From positions 1 through 64,000 of the forward strand of contig NZ_JAGGPJ010000002.1 in NCBI RefSeq assembly GCF_018613875.1: 64,000 bases of DNA. The letters are read 5' to 3'. Within the stretch, counting starts at the first letter, position 1. The number at the start of each line of letters is the position of its first letter. Shown here piece by piece: positions 52,850-61,333 of the stretch. Source of the stretch: Arthrobacter sp. ISL-28. GTDB taxonomy: Bacteria; Actinomycetota; Actinomycetes; Actinomycetales; Micrococcaceae. The translations under genes were made by a program, and so were the position numbers. The notes under the pieces are model-generated. The model did no database searches, had not been told where the DNA came from, and was given only the letters and a program-made list of their open reading frames with translations.

Positions 52850-53656
52850 ATGTTTAAGTCCCTTGCCACGGCCAAATTCAGCGCCAAGGCAGTCGCACTC
52901 CTCGCCGCCGGGGCACTCAGCCTCACCGCGTGCGGCGGCGGCGGCGCGACCCCCGCAGCCACAAGCAGCGAAGGCGGCGTGCAGCTCATCAACCCCGGCA
53001 AACTGACCGTCTGCTCCGACGTTCCCTACGAGCCCTTCGAGTTCCAGAAGGACGGCAAAATTGTCGGCTTCGACATGGATATCGCAGCCGAGGTTGCCAA
53101 AGACATGAACGCTGAGCTCAGCGTGGTCGACAGCTCCTTTGAGGCCATCGAGACCGGCACCGCCCTGACCCAGTGCGACGTTTCCATCTCCTCGATCTCG
53201 ATCACGGAACCGCGGAAGGCTGTCATGGACTTCTCCGAGCCGTACTTGGATGACGACCTCACCCTCGTGGCTTCCGAAGGCTCCGGCATCACGGACGTCA
53301 TCAGCGCCAAGGGCAAGAAGGTCGGCGTGCAGCAGGCCACCACCGGCGCCAAGTACGCGAAGGACCAGGGCCTCGACGCGCAGCAGTTCGAAGACACGGG
53401 ACTTCTGGTCCAGGCACTCAAGGCCGGCACCATCGATGCCGCCCTGGGCAACCAGTCTGTCCTGGGCTACGCCATCAAGGACGATCCCAAGTACAAGCGC
53501 GTGGAGGACTTCGCCACAGGTGAAAAGCTGGGTATCGCGATCAAGAAGGGCAACACGGCCATGCTTGACCACGTCAACTCCACGCTCAAGCGACTGACCG
53601 ATGACGGAACTCTCAAAAAGTTCGAGACCACCTGGTTCGGCGAACCCACCAAGTAG
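52850..53656 (+). CDS. Amino-acid ABC transporter substrate-binding lipoprotein
   Basis: A 268-residue type 3 extracellular solute-binding protein. A lipoprotein signal with lipobox LTAC puts the acylated cysteine near residue 24, followed by a Gly/Ser-rich linker. The amino-acid binding fold has VCSDVPYEPFEF, GFDMDIAAEVAKDMN, SSISITEPRKAVMDFSEPY and GVQQATTGAKYAKDQ. It likely binds a polar or acidic amino acid; the exact ligand is not readable. AAAGGTAAG precedes the ATG. The AT-rich 100 bases upstream contain a possible -10 (TATAAG, 52802). Confidence 0.92.
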   Translation: MFKSLATAKFSAKAVALLAAGALSLTACGGGGATPAATSSEGGVQLINPGKLTVCSDVPYEPFEFQKDGKIVGFDMDIAAEVAKDMNAELSVVDSSFEAIETGTALTQCDVSISSISITEPRKAVMDFSEPYLDDDLTLVASEGSGITDVISAKGKKVGVQQATTGAKYAKDQGLDAQQFEDTGLLVQALKAGTIDAALGNQSVLGYAIKDDPKYKRVEDFATGEKLGIAIKKGNTAMLDHVNSTLKRLTDDGTLKKFETTWFGEPTK

Positions 53657-53756
53657 CCAACGCGCCTGAGACCTACGCAGCAGGGGCCCCGTTCAGGATC
53701 TGTTCAGCAGTCCGTACGGGGCCTCAACTGCGCAAAACGATTGTGAGTAGTAGACC

Positions 53757-54554
53757 ATGGCAATGACAATGACCGCGCGTCAGCGAGCCAGAGTAAGCCT
53801 GTACGTCCAAGCCGGGATCTTTGTTGTGGCGATGGCCGCGCTGATCCTGGCCACCGACTGGAAGACCATCGGCAACAGCGTCTTCAACTTCGGCAAGATC
53901 GGGCCGATGTTCCCGGATATCTTCGTCGCTGGCCTGAGGAACACCCTGATCTATACCTTCCTCGGCTTCATCGTGGGCCTGTCCGGCGGCCTGCTGCTGG
54001 CCCTTATGAAGCTCTCCAGCTTCCCCCTGTACCGTTGGATTGCCACCGGCTACATCGAATTCTTCCGCGGAATCCCGGCCCTGCTGGTGTTCATTGCCTT
54101 CGGATACGGCGTTCCGCTGGCCTTCGGCGTTTCGTGGGACGTGACCGCTGTGGTGATGGTTTCCCTCGGCATGGTCGCCGCGGCCTACATCGCCGAAACC
54201 CTCCGCGCCGGCCTGCAGGCAGTACCGAGGGGCCAGATGGAGGCCGCGCGTTCCCTGGGCATGCCCCAGTGGCAGGCCATGGTCACAATCGTGATCCCGC
54301 AGGCGTTCAGGATTGTCCTCCCGCCGCTGACCAACGAGGTCATCCTGCTGACCAAGGACTCCTCGCTGATCTACGTGCTCGGCCTGACCGCCTCGCAGTA
54401 CGAGCTCACGAAGTTCGGCCGGGACGGCATCTCCAGCCTGGGCGCGGGGCTTACGCCGCTTCTTGTGGCCGGGGCGTTCTACCTGGTGATCACCATCCCG
54501 CTGAGCCTCCTGGCCCGGAAGTTCGAAAGCCGCTCCGCGCGGACCAAGCGATAG
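53757..54554 (+). CDS. Amino-acid ABC transporter permease
   Basis: A 265-residue inner-membrane permease of the HisMQ type. The N-terminal 20 residues are basic, then about five helices follow. Family motifs are YIEFFRGIPALLVFIAFGYG and the EAA loop AETLRAGLQAVPRGQMEAAR, which couples to the ATPase. It follows the binding protein by 100 bases and precedes the ATPase by 12. The region before the ATG has no clear ribosome binding site, and ATGs at 53763 and 53769 are alternatives. Confidence 0.92.
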   Translation: MAMTMTARQRARVSLYVQAGIFVVAMAALILATDWKTIGNSVFNFGKIGPMFPDIFVAGLRNTLIYTFLGFIVGLSGGLLLALMKLSSFPLYRWIATGYIEFFRGIPALLVFIAFGYGVPLAFGVSWDVTAVVMVSLGMVAAAYIAETLRAGLQAVPRGQMEAARSLGMPQWQAMVTIVIPQAFRIVLPPLTNEVILLTKDSSLIYVLGLTASQYELTKFGRDGISSLGAGLTPLLVAGAFYLVITIPLSLLARKFESRSARTKR

Positions 54555-54566
54555 GCAGAGAAGTCA

Positions 54567-55370
54567 ATGAACGACGTCGTAACCAACTCCCGCAATCACA
54601 CCGGTTCCCTCAACGCCGCCGGTGTTTCCATCCAGAACCTGCGCAAGTCCTACGGGGCCAACGAGGTCCTGAAGGGCATCAGCCTGGACGTGGCGCCGGG
54701 AGAGGTCGTCTGCCTGATCGGCCCGTCCGGCTCCGGCAAATCCACCCTCCTGCGCTGCGTGAATCTCCTGGAGCAGCCCAACGAAGGCACCATCCACGTC
54801 GGCGGTTTCGACGCCACTGACCCCGATGTGGACATCGACAGGATGCGCCGCAAGGTCGGCATGGTCTTCCAGCAGTTCAACCTGTTCCCGCACCTGAACG
54901 CGCTCCGGAACTGCACGGTGGCGCAGACCAAGGTGCTCAAGCGCTCCCAGTCCGAGGCGGACAAGGTGGCACACGCCAACCTTGAGCGCGTGGGGCTGGG
55001 GCACCTCGCCGACCGCTATCCGGACCAGCTGTCCGGCGGCCAGCAGCAGCGCGTGGCCATTGCCCGGGCGCTGAGCATGGACCCGGAGCTGATGCTGTTC
55101 GATGAGCCCACGTCCGCGCTGGACCCCGAGACAGTCGGCGACGTCCTCTCCGTCATGCGGAACCTGGCCAAGGAGGGCATGACCATGTTGGTGGTCACGC
55201 ACGAGATGGGCTTCGCCCGTGAAGTGGCCGACCGCGTGGTCTTCATGGACGGCGGCGTGGTGGTGGAGGAAGGCGGAGCCGAACAGGTCATCAGCTCCCC
55301 CAACCAGGACCGCACCAAGGAGTTCCTCAAGCGCGTGCTGGACCCGACGCACATCGACATCACGGAGTAG
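54567..55370 (+). CDS. Amino-acid ABC transporter ATPase
   Basis: A 267-residue ATPase of the polar amino acid importer family (GlnQ/HisP type). Walker A is [12 protein letters not shown], the Q-loop lies in [14 protein letters not shown], the signature is [15 protein letters not shown], Walker B is [14 protein letters not shown], and the switch histidine lies in [10 protein letters not shown]. About 20 extra residues precede the conserved core. It completes the three-gene importer, which sits between menF and menD. Confidence 0.95.
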   Translation: MNDVVTNSRNHTGSLNAAGVSIQNLRKSYGANEVLKGISLDVAPGEVVCLIGPSGSGKSTLLRCVNLLEQPNEGTIHVGGFDATDPDVDIDRMRRKVGMVFQQFNLFPHLNALRNCTVAQTKVLKRSQSEADKVAHANLERVGLGHLADRYPDQLSGGQQQRVAIARALSMDPELMLFDEPTSALDPETVGDVLSVMRNLAKEGMTMLVVTHEMGFAREVADRVVFMDGGVVVEEGGAEQVISSPNQDRTKEFLKRVLDPTHIDITE

Positions 55371-55402
55371 CTCGGCCGGCCCAGCGCCGGGGACGCGCAA
55401 AC

Positions 55403-55440
55403 GGTCCGGGGCCCCTCATATTCGGGGGGGTCCCCGGACC
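55403..55440 (+). terminator. Terminator of the amino-acid importer operon
   Basis: GGTCCGGGG (55403-55411) pairs with CCCCGGACC (55432-55440). A further C4/G4 pairing closes the hairpin above a single bulge. It lies 33 bases beyond the ATPase stop and is followed by ATTTCTG. Confidence 0.75.
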
Positions 55441-55617
55441 ATTTCTGCGTGCTGGCACCTTTCGCGAGTCCTGACGACGGCGCGGCACCCCTGCGGCCGT
55501 GAGCTTGCGCTCGAGTTCAGCTGGCTTCCAGAGATCGGCCCAGACCCATCTCATGACGTTCCGGCTCTCCGGCCAATAGAAGTCCGAGTAGCACCTCGTC
55601 CTGTCGAAGTCCGCAGG
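55441..55617 (-). pseudogene. Possible remnant of a DUF559-type gene after menD
   Basis: Directly after the menD stop, in the same frame, the minus strand reads DFDRTRCYSDFY, NVMRWVWADLWKPAELERKL and then loses character before a stop at 55360. The block VMRWVWADLW followed by a short helix looks like the end of a DUF559/Vsr-like protein (the other copy at 46736-47542 has LVLRFGYDDV in the equivalent place). No start or upstream part is present. The call is weak. Confidence 0.3.
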
Positions 55618-57531
55618 CTACCCGGCGAGCACGCCCGACACGGCCGCGCTTACCGCCGCCTTGATTCGCCTGTGCAGGGCCCGGAGGTGGTGCCGGTCCG
55701 TGCGCACCTCAATGATGGTGCGGCCAGCGAAAGGTGCGGCAAGCGCTTCGGCGAGTCCCGCCGTCGTACTTACCGTGCAGTGCCCGACGCTGTACGCTGC
55801 GGCGAGTGCCGCGATGTCCACTGAGTGGGGCGTGCCGAAGAGGCGTTCGACGGCGTCTCCGTAGCCGCCCGCCTGGGCCACCGCGCCGTGCTCGAGGAGG
55901 CTGAAGATGGCTCCGCCGGAGTCGTTCAGAACCACGATTCGCAGCTGCGGCTGGGCTTCGCCGGCGCCGAGGAGCAGGCCGCCCGCGTCGTGCAGGAAGG
56001 TGACGTCGCCGAGCAGCAGCGTGGTTTCCTGATGGCCTCCGACGGCGATGCCGCTGGCGGTGGAGATGGTTCCGTCGATCCCGGCGAGGCCGCGGTTGGC
56101 GAAGACAGTGGCGGACGGTTCGGTCGCGGGCTGCCCGGCGAGGTCGACGTCGCGGATGCCGTTGGATGAGCCCAGCACGAGTTGGCCGCGCGAGTACTGC
56201 CAGACGAGTGCACCCACGGACGGCCCCGTTGCCGCTTCGACGTCGGTGAGCACACTGTCTAGAGCGTGCTGCGCCGCGGAACTGGCCAGCAGCCATGCGT
56301 CGAGCCAGGCCGAGGAGCCCCGGCCCGCGAATTCGGCAAGTTCTGTGAGACTGGCCAGAGGCGTTTCGCGGCGGCGGCCAGGCTCGTGCCAGGCCACAGG
56401 GACGGGCTCGTAGAGGGCGGCGGGAACGTCGGTGCGGGCCAGTAGCGCCGAGACCGGCCGCGAAAGCGTGGGACGTCCGAACACCACGGCGCGCTCAATC
56501 GGCAGCGCGGAGTCCGGGCCGAAGTGATCCAGCAGAAGCCGGTACGGGCCTACGGCGTTCGGGCCGAACCTCGAGTTGGACGACGGCTCGGCCAGCAGGG
56601 GCAGGCCGTGCGCTTGGGCGAACGCCTCGGCGACCGGACCGGCATCATGGCCGGCAAGAACCACGGTGCGCCGCTCCGGAAGGTCGGCCGTGGTGTGCGT
56701 CAGGGTCATCGTGAGCGGCTCGGTGCCGATACGGAACCCGCCGTGGCCGCGCTGCTCCGGCAGCCGCTCCCCCGGCTCGGGAACCAGCGGGTCGCGGAAC
56801 GCGAGGTTGAGCTGGACCGGCCCGGGCGGCGTGTCCTGGAACGCCCCCGTGGCGGCGGCGAGCGCCGTATCCACGGCGCGCTGCGGGCTGTCGCCGGCGG
56901 GAACGTCCACGGCGAAGCGGACGTGTTCGCCGAAAAGGTCCAGTTGGACGGTGGTCTGGTTCGCGCCGGTGCCGCGCAGCTCTTCGGGACGGTCGGCCGA
57001 CACCACCACGAGCGGGACTGCGGCATGGTTGGCTTCCATGACCGCCGGCAGAAGATTGCCGACGGCGGTCCCCGAGGTTGTCAGGACGGCCACCGGAGCG
57101 CCCGTCACCAGCGCCAGGCCCAGGGCGGTGAAGCCGGCGGAACGTTCATCAATCCGGACCAGCAGTTCCACCCGACCCGCTGCCGACGCTTCGGCCAGCG
57201 CATACGCCATGGGAGCCGACCGGGATCCGGGGGACACCGCCACGTACCGGACACCGCCGTCGAGCAGGGCCGCGGTTGCGATCCGGGCCGCAGCCATCGA
57301 CGTCAGCTGGCTTGCGGGTTCGGCGTTTGCGGTGGCACGCACCTGGCTCTCGGAGCCTGCGTGGCTGTCGGAGTCCGCGTGGCCGTAGTAGTCTGCGGGC
57401 GGAGTTGTGTGCGGGGTTGTGTGCGCGGGCGTAATCGCGTGCGCGGGAATGCTGACCCTGCCCCCATGGACCGGGGTGGCCGGCGTCTGGGGCGCAGGGA
57501 CGGAAGGCTTGGTTGGGTCCTCGGAGGTCAC
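55618..57531 (-). CDS. menD: SEPHCHC synthase (menaquinone biosynthesis MenD)
   Basis: A thiamine-diphosphate enzyme joining 2-oxoglutarate and isochorismate. MenD motifs are VRYVAVSPGSRSAPMAYALA, RIDERSAGFTALGLAL, the cofactor region LLLGDVTFLHDAGG and VLNDSGGAIFSLLEHG. GTG at 57531 gives 637 residues with about 78 non-conserved Pro/Thr/His-rich residues; ATG at 57297 gives 559, nearer to E. coli MenD (556). Neither has a clear ribosome binding site, so the start is uncertain. The open frame continues upstream into the repeat array, which I do not count as coding. Confidence 0.88.
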   Translation of the reverse strand: MTSEDPTKPSVPAPQTPATPVHGGRVSIPAHAITPAHTTPHTTPPADYYGHADSDSHAGSESQVRATANAEPASQLTSMAAARIATAALLDGGVRYVAVSPGSRSAPMAYALAEASAAGRVELLVRIDERSAGFTALGLALVTGAPVAVLTTSGTAVGNLLPAVMEANHAAVPLVVVSADRPEELRGTGANQTTVQLDLFGEHVRFAVDVPAGDSPQRAVDTALAAATGAFQDTPPGPVQLNLAFRDPLVPEPGERLPEQRGHGGFRIGTEPLTMTLTHTTADLPERRTVVLAGHDAGPVAEAFAQAHGLPLLAEPSSNSRFGPNAVGPYRLLLDHFGPDSALPIERAVVFGRPTLSRPVSALLARTDVPAALYEPVPVAWHEPGRRRETPLASLTELAEFAGRGSSAWLDAWLLASSAAQHALDSVLTDVEAATGPSVGALVWQYSRGQLVLGSSNGIRDVDLAGQPATEPSATVFANRGLAGIDGTISTASGIAVGGHQETTLLLGDVTFLHDAGGLLLGAGEAQPQLRIVVLNDSGGAIFSLLEHGAVAQAGGYGDAVERLFGTPHSVDIAALAAAYSVGHCTVSTTAGLAEALAAPFAGRTIIEVRTDRHHLRALHRRIKAAVSAAVSGVLAG

Positions 57532-57585
57532 CGAACCAGTCTGCCACCATCCAAACGCTCCCGCAGTTCCTGCCATCCAAGCCCA

Positions 57586-57742
57586 CACCCTCCCGCACAT
57601 CCCGCCGCCCCAGCCCACACCCTCCCGCACATCCCGCTGCCCCAGCCCAAACCCTCCCGCACATCCCGCCGCCCAGCCCAAACCCTCCCGCACATCCAGC
57701 CGCCCCAGCCCAAACCCTCCCGCACATCCCGCCGCCCAGCAG
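57586..57742. repeat. Tandem repeat array A, five units of 31-32 bp
   Basis: The core CCCTCCCGCACAT starts at 57588, 57620, 57652, 57683 and 57715, with a diverged unit about 57550. Each core is followed by a CCCGCCGCCC-CAGCCC segment. Array A is head-to-head with array B, which carries the complementary core TGCGGGAGGGT. Together they fill most of the 481-base gap 57532-58012 between menD and phoX, in which I see no gene. Confidence 0.9.
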
Positions 57743-57749
57743 CCAAAGG

Positions 57750-57998
57750 TGCGGGAGGGTGGAGCAGGACTCGACGAAACCTGCGGGAGGGTCAAGCAGG
57801 ACCCGACAAGATGTGCGGGAGGGTCAAGCAGGACCCGACAAGATCTGCGGGAGGGTCAAGCAGGACCCGACAAGATGTGCGGGAGGGTCAAGCAGGACCC
57901 CACAAGATATGCGGGAGGGTCGAGCAGGACCCGACAAGATATGCGGGAGGGTCAAGCAGGACCCGACAAAACCTGCGGGAGAGTGGAGGGCGGAATCG
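57750..57998. repeat. Tandem repeat array B, eight units of exactly 32 bp
   Basis: The core TGCGGGAGGGT starts at 57750, 57782, 57814, 57846, 57878, 57910, 57942 and 57974 (the last with one change), always 32 bases apart. Most units contain GGGTC-AAGCAG-GACCC, a small hairpin. Because 32 is not a multiple of three the reading frame rotates, so the array is not coding. Its core is the reverse complement of that of array A. Confidence 0.92.
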
Positions 57999-58012
57999 GG
58001 GACGCGGGGACC

Positions 58013-60106
58013 CTAGGCGTCCGTGCAGAACACCTGAATCACAGACGGGCGCGGGGCACGTGCCTGGCCGGGCTTCACCGATGCACCGGCACGCACGTAG
58101 TCCGGGAAGTACGAGTTTGGCGCCTCGAAGGTGCCGTCCTCGCCCGGGTGCTGGATGGAGACGAACACGTGGCCTTCGGTGTCGTGGACGATCGGTCCGC
58201 AGGTTTCGGCGTCGCGCGGGACGGCGAGGAACTGCTCCACGCGGCCGCGCTCGGCACCTTCGAGGGTGACTTTGAAGAGGCCGTCCGCCCGGCCGATGCC
58301 CGAGGGGGCGCCGTCGGTGGAGATCCAGAGGTTGCCGACGGAGTCGAACGCCAGGTTGTCCGGGCAGGAGATGGGCGAAACCTGGTCCGCCGGGAAGCCG
58401 GAGAAGTAGGTGACGTCTCCCTGCGCCGGATCGCCGCAGACCATCAGGAGGTTCCAGGTGAACTTCGTCGAAGTCTGGTCCCCGGTCTCGGTGATTTCGA
58501 CGATGTGGCCGTCGCGGTTTTCGTTGCGCGGGTTGACCTCCGTGGCGCCTTCCTTGCCCACTTTGCCGCGGTCCGAGTTGTTGGTGCAGGCCACGTAGAC
58601 CTTGCCCGTGTGCAGGCTCGGCTGGACATCCTCGCAGCGGTCCATCTTGGTGGGCCCCACCTTGTCCGCGGCCAGGCGGGTGTAGACGAGCACTTCCTCG
58701 ACAGACATGCCGGCGACCTTGGACTGGCCGCCCACGACCAAGGGCAGCCATTCGCCCTTGCCGTCGAAGGAGCCGTCGCCGGGGAGTTTGCCAGTCCCGT
58801 CAATCTCGGCCGCCGGAGAGTCGCCCGTGAACTTGGCAACGTACAGGTCACCCTCGGACAGGAGCGTCATGTTGTGCTTTCGGTAGCCCTCGCGGTACTT
58901 GGCCTTCGAGACGAACTTGTACAGGTAGTCGAAGCGCTCGTCGTCGCCGGAATATGCCACGACGTGCCCGGACTTTGCCACGATCACGTTGGCGCCTTCG
59001 TGCTTGAAGCGTCCCAGCGAGGAGTGCTTCTTCGGGGTGGACGTGGGATCGAACGGGTCAACCTCGACGATCCAGCCGAAGCGGTTGGCCTCGTTCTCGT
59101 AGCCGGGGTTGTTGGTGTTGAAGCGTGGATCGTCCAGTTCCCACTGGCGGGCGGTGGGCTTGTTGGTGAGGCCGTAGCGCTTGTCCGAGGGGGAGGTCCC
59201 GGGAGCCACAAAGTAGCCGTTGAAGTTCTCCTCACCCGACAGGATGGTGCCCCAGGGCGTGGTGCCGCCGGCGCAGTTGCCCAGTGTGCCGTTGATCCAG
59301 CGGCCTGCGGGATCGGCCACGGTCTTGACCAGCGCGGAGCCGGCCGCGGGACCGGTCAGTTCATAGCGCGTGCTGTTCAGGTAGCGGCGGTTCAGGCCGG
59401 CGCCCTTGACGTAGCTCCACGGTGTGCTCTTGTTGGCGCGCTCGAGCTCGACAACCGAGAGGCCATGGGCTGCCTGGCTGACCGCGCGGACGTCCGCAGC
59501 GGGCATCGACGGCGGGAACATGATGGCGTCGTTGGTGTACTCGTGGTTGGCGAAGAGCACGGCGCGGCGGCCCTTGCTGCCGGGGATCTCGAGGATGTCC
59601 GAGTAGTCGTTGTTGTAGCCGAACTGGCGCTCCTGGGCGGCGGCAGTCTGCGCATTGAGGTCGAACGCCGGGGCATTGTTGAAGATCGGGTCACCCCAGC
59701 GGATGACCGGCCGCCACGTGAAGCCCGCCGGCACCGTCACGGCATCGACGTCGGCCGCGACGGAGGGAATAGCCGTGAACTGCAGCTTGGACGCGCCGGC
59801 CCGGCCGTAGCCGTCCTTTGCGGCACCCGAAAGGCCGGTCCCGCCGTCGGCAACGGCGGTTTCGGAAGAGGCCACGGAACCACCGAGTATGACGGCGAGG
59901 GCACCGGCGGCGCCAAAGCCGAGCGCGGCGCGGCGGGACAGAGTGGTGGATGCGATGTCGCGGAAGTAGCTGTTGGAGCTGGTGTTGCAGACGTCGCCCG
60001 AGCAGGCGTTGTCACACTTGAGGGCACAGGTGACGGGGCTGCGCTTGCCTTTGGTGTGGCCGAGCATGCGCAGCAGGGCAAACTTGCGCCCGGGAATTTC
60101 AGACAT
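58013..60106 (-). CDS. phoX: Tat-exported PhoX family alkaline phosphatase
   Basis: A 697-residue PhoX (DUF839) phosphatase releasing phosphate from organic esters, calcium- and iron-dependent in characterised members. The twin-arginine signal is unusually internal: SRRAALGFGAAGALAVILGG at about 57-76. The N-terminus before it (RKFALLRMLGHTKGKRSPVT ... CDNACSGDVCN) is cysteine-containing and is seen in other actinobacterial PhoX proteins as I recall them. Core blocks include WGTILSGEENFNGYF, RFGWIVEVDPFDP and LGRFKHEGANV. ATG 60106 is used because the frame above it lacks family sequence. A PHO-box-like repeat lies 71-92 bases upstream. Confidence 0.9.
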   Translation of the reverse strand: MSEIPGRKFALLRMLGHTKGKRSPVTCALKCDNACSGDVCNTSSNSYFRDIASTTLSRRAALGFGAAGALAVILGGSVASSETAVADGGTGLSGAAKDGYGRAGASKLQFTAIPSVAADVDAVTVPAGFTWRPVIRWGDPIFNNAPAFDLNAQTAAAQERQFGYNNDYSDILEIPGSKGRRAVLFANHEYTNDAIMFPPSMPAADVRAVSQAAHGLSVVELERANKSTPWSYVKGAGLNRRYLNSTRYELTGPAAGSALVKTVADPAGRWINGTLGNCAGGTTPWGTILSGEENFNGYFVAPGTSPSDKRYGLTNKPTARQWELDDPRFNTNNPGYENEANRFGWIVEVDPFDPTSTPKKHSSLGRFKHEGANVIVAKSGHVVAYSGDDERFDYLYKFVSKAKYREGYRKHNMTLLSEGDLYVAKFTGDSPAAEIDGTGKLPGDGSFDGKGEWLPLVVGGQSKVAGMSVEEVLVYTRLAADKVGPTKMDRCEDVQPSLHTGKVYVACTNNSDRGKVGKEGATEVNPRNENRDGHIVEITETGDQTSTKFTWNLLMVCGDPAQGDVTYFSGFPADQVSPISCPDNLAFDSVGNLWISTDGAPSGIGRADGLFKVTLEGAERGRVEQFLAVPRDAETCGPIVHDTEGHVFVSIQHPGEDGTFEAPNSYFPDYVRAGASVKPGQARAPRPSVIQVFCTDA

Positions 60107-60176
60107 GAAGAGACCTTCCAAGGGGTGAGTTTCGGTCCCGCTCACCCTGTCAGCGGCAACTGAAATTGAGAGATCA

Positions 60177-60198
60177 CTCCGGTTAAGACGCGGTGAAC
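60177..60198 (-). promoter_or_regulatory. PHO-box-like direct repeat before phoX
   Basis: On the coding strand two adjacent 11-base units read GTTCACCGCGT and CTTAACCGGAG. The first contains the GTTCACC core of actinobacterial PhoP boxes. The site lies directly after the menC stop codon and 71-92 bases before the phoX ATG, fitting phosphate-starvation control. Confidence 0.5.
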
Positions 60199-61254
60199 TT
60201 ACAGGACTGTAAGTAGCTCGGCGCGGGCACGGCGCAGTCTGGCGAGCCACCACTCCTTCCGTTCGGAAGAAGCGGCGTACTGCTCAAGCAGCCCCTCATC
60301 GGCGACGACATCGCGGAGTCGGATGGCGCCGTCGTCGGCCACCAGCGGATCCATGGTGACGTCCGCGGCGAGCAGCGACACCGTCCCAAGGCCGCACGCA
60401 TACGGCAGTTCCGGGAGCGCGGCGGCGAGCGCCAGCCCGGCGCGGATCCCCACGGACGTGTCCAGCGCGGAGCTTACGACGGCGGGCATCCCCGCTTGGG
60501 CAACGATGTCCAGCGCACGCCGCACTCCCCCAAGCGGGGCCACCTTCACCACGATCAGATCGGCGGCGCCGGCGCGGGCCACTTTGAGGGGGTCGTCTTC
60601 CTTGCGGACGCTTTCGTCAGCCGCAATCAGCACCGGAACGCCGCGGCTGCGCAACTGCCGGCGCACTTCGGCCAAGCCGTCAATATCCGGCACGGGCTGC
60701 TCCGCGTATTCCAGTTCGACGCCGGCCAACCGCGTGAGTGCCTCCACTGCCTCGGAAACATTCCAGCCTCCGTTGGCATCCACGCGGATGGCGGCGCCGG
60801 GCAGTGCGGCGCGGACGGCGGCGACCCTGGCGGCGTCGTCGTCGAGGGATTGCCCGCGCTCGGCGACCTTGATCTTGACGGCATCCACACGGCCGAACCG
60901 GGCCAGGATCTCCGGCACCTGCACGGCGGGAACCGCCGGCACGGTGGCGTTGACAGGGATGCTGGTCCGCAGCGGCTCCGGGAATCCATGCCAGCCGGCC
61001 TCGATTGCGGAGGCGAGCCAGCGGGACGCTTCGGCGTCGCCGTATTCCGGGAAGGCGCCGAACTCGCCCCAGCCCGCCGGTCCCCGCAGCAGCAGCGTTT
61101 CGCGTTCCAGGATGCCGCGGAATTTCACCCGCATCGGCAGCGTCACCACGCGGGCCGCCTCGAGCAGCCCCTCCACGGGCGGAACGCCGCTCAGTGATGG
61201 CGCCCGTGGAGGCATCGGGATCCGGGGAGCCCCGGGAGGCGATTCGGCAGGCAT
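60199..61254 (-). CDS. menC: o-Succinylbenzoate synthase
   Basis: A 351-residue enolase-superfamily dehydratase making o-succinylbenzoate in menaquinone synthesis. The catalytic set is in place: lysines in AVKIKVAE, metal ligands in IRVDANGGWN, YAEQPVPD and IAADESVR, and the second lysine in IVVKVAPLGG. Start ATG 61254; ATG 61245 is an alternative. It is upstream of phoX on the same strand with 92 bases between, and separated from menD by phoX and the repeat arrays. Confidence 0.92.
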   Translation of the reverse strand: MPAESPPGAPRIPMPPRAPSLSGVPPVEGLLEAARVVTLPMRVKFRGILERETLLLRGPAGWGEFGAFPEYGDAEASRWLASAIEAGWHGFPEPLRTSIPVNATVPAVPAVQVPEILARFGRVDAVKIKVAERGQSLDDDAARVAAVRAALPGAAIRVDANGGWNVSEAVEALTRLAGVELEYAEQPVPDIDGLAEVRRQLRSRGVPVLIAADESVRKEDDPLKVARAGAADLIVVKVAPLGGVRRALDIVAQAGMPAVVSSALDTSVGIRAGLALAAALPELPYACGLGTVSLLAADVTMDPLVADDGAIRLRDVVADEGLLEQYAASSERKEWWLARLRRARAELLTVL

Positions 61255-61333
61255 AAAGTCACTGTACCGGTGCCGCAGGCGCCGCTTTCAGTGCCAATGC
61301 GGCTATGTGGACAACTCCGCCACATGAAGCTTT

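Noticed and set aside
55618..57795. MenD beginning at 57795
   Set aside because: The extra N-terminus would be translated from the repeat arrays. Its Gly/Trp/Arg-rich sequence is an artefact of open frame in GC-rich repeats.
57586..57998. CRISPR array
   Set aside because: The whole 31-32 bp unit repeats. There are no unique spacers between repeats, and no cas genes are near.
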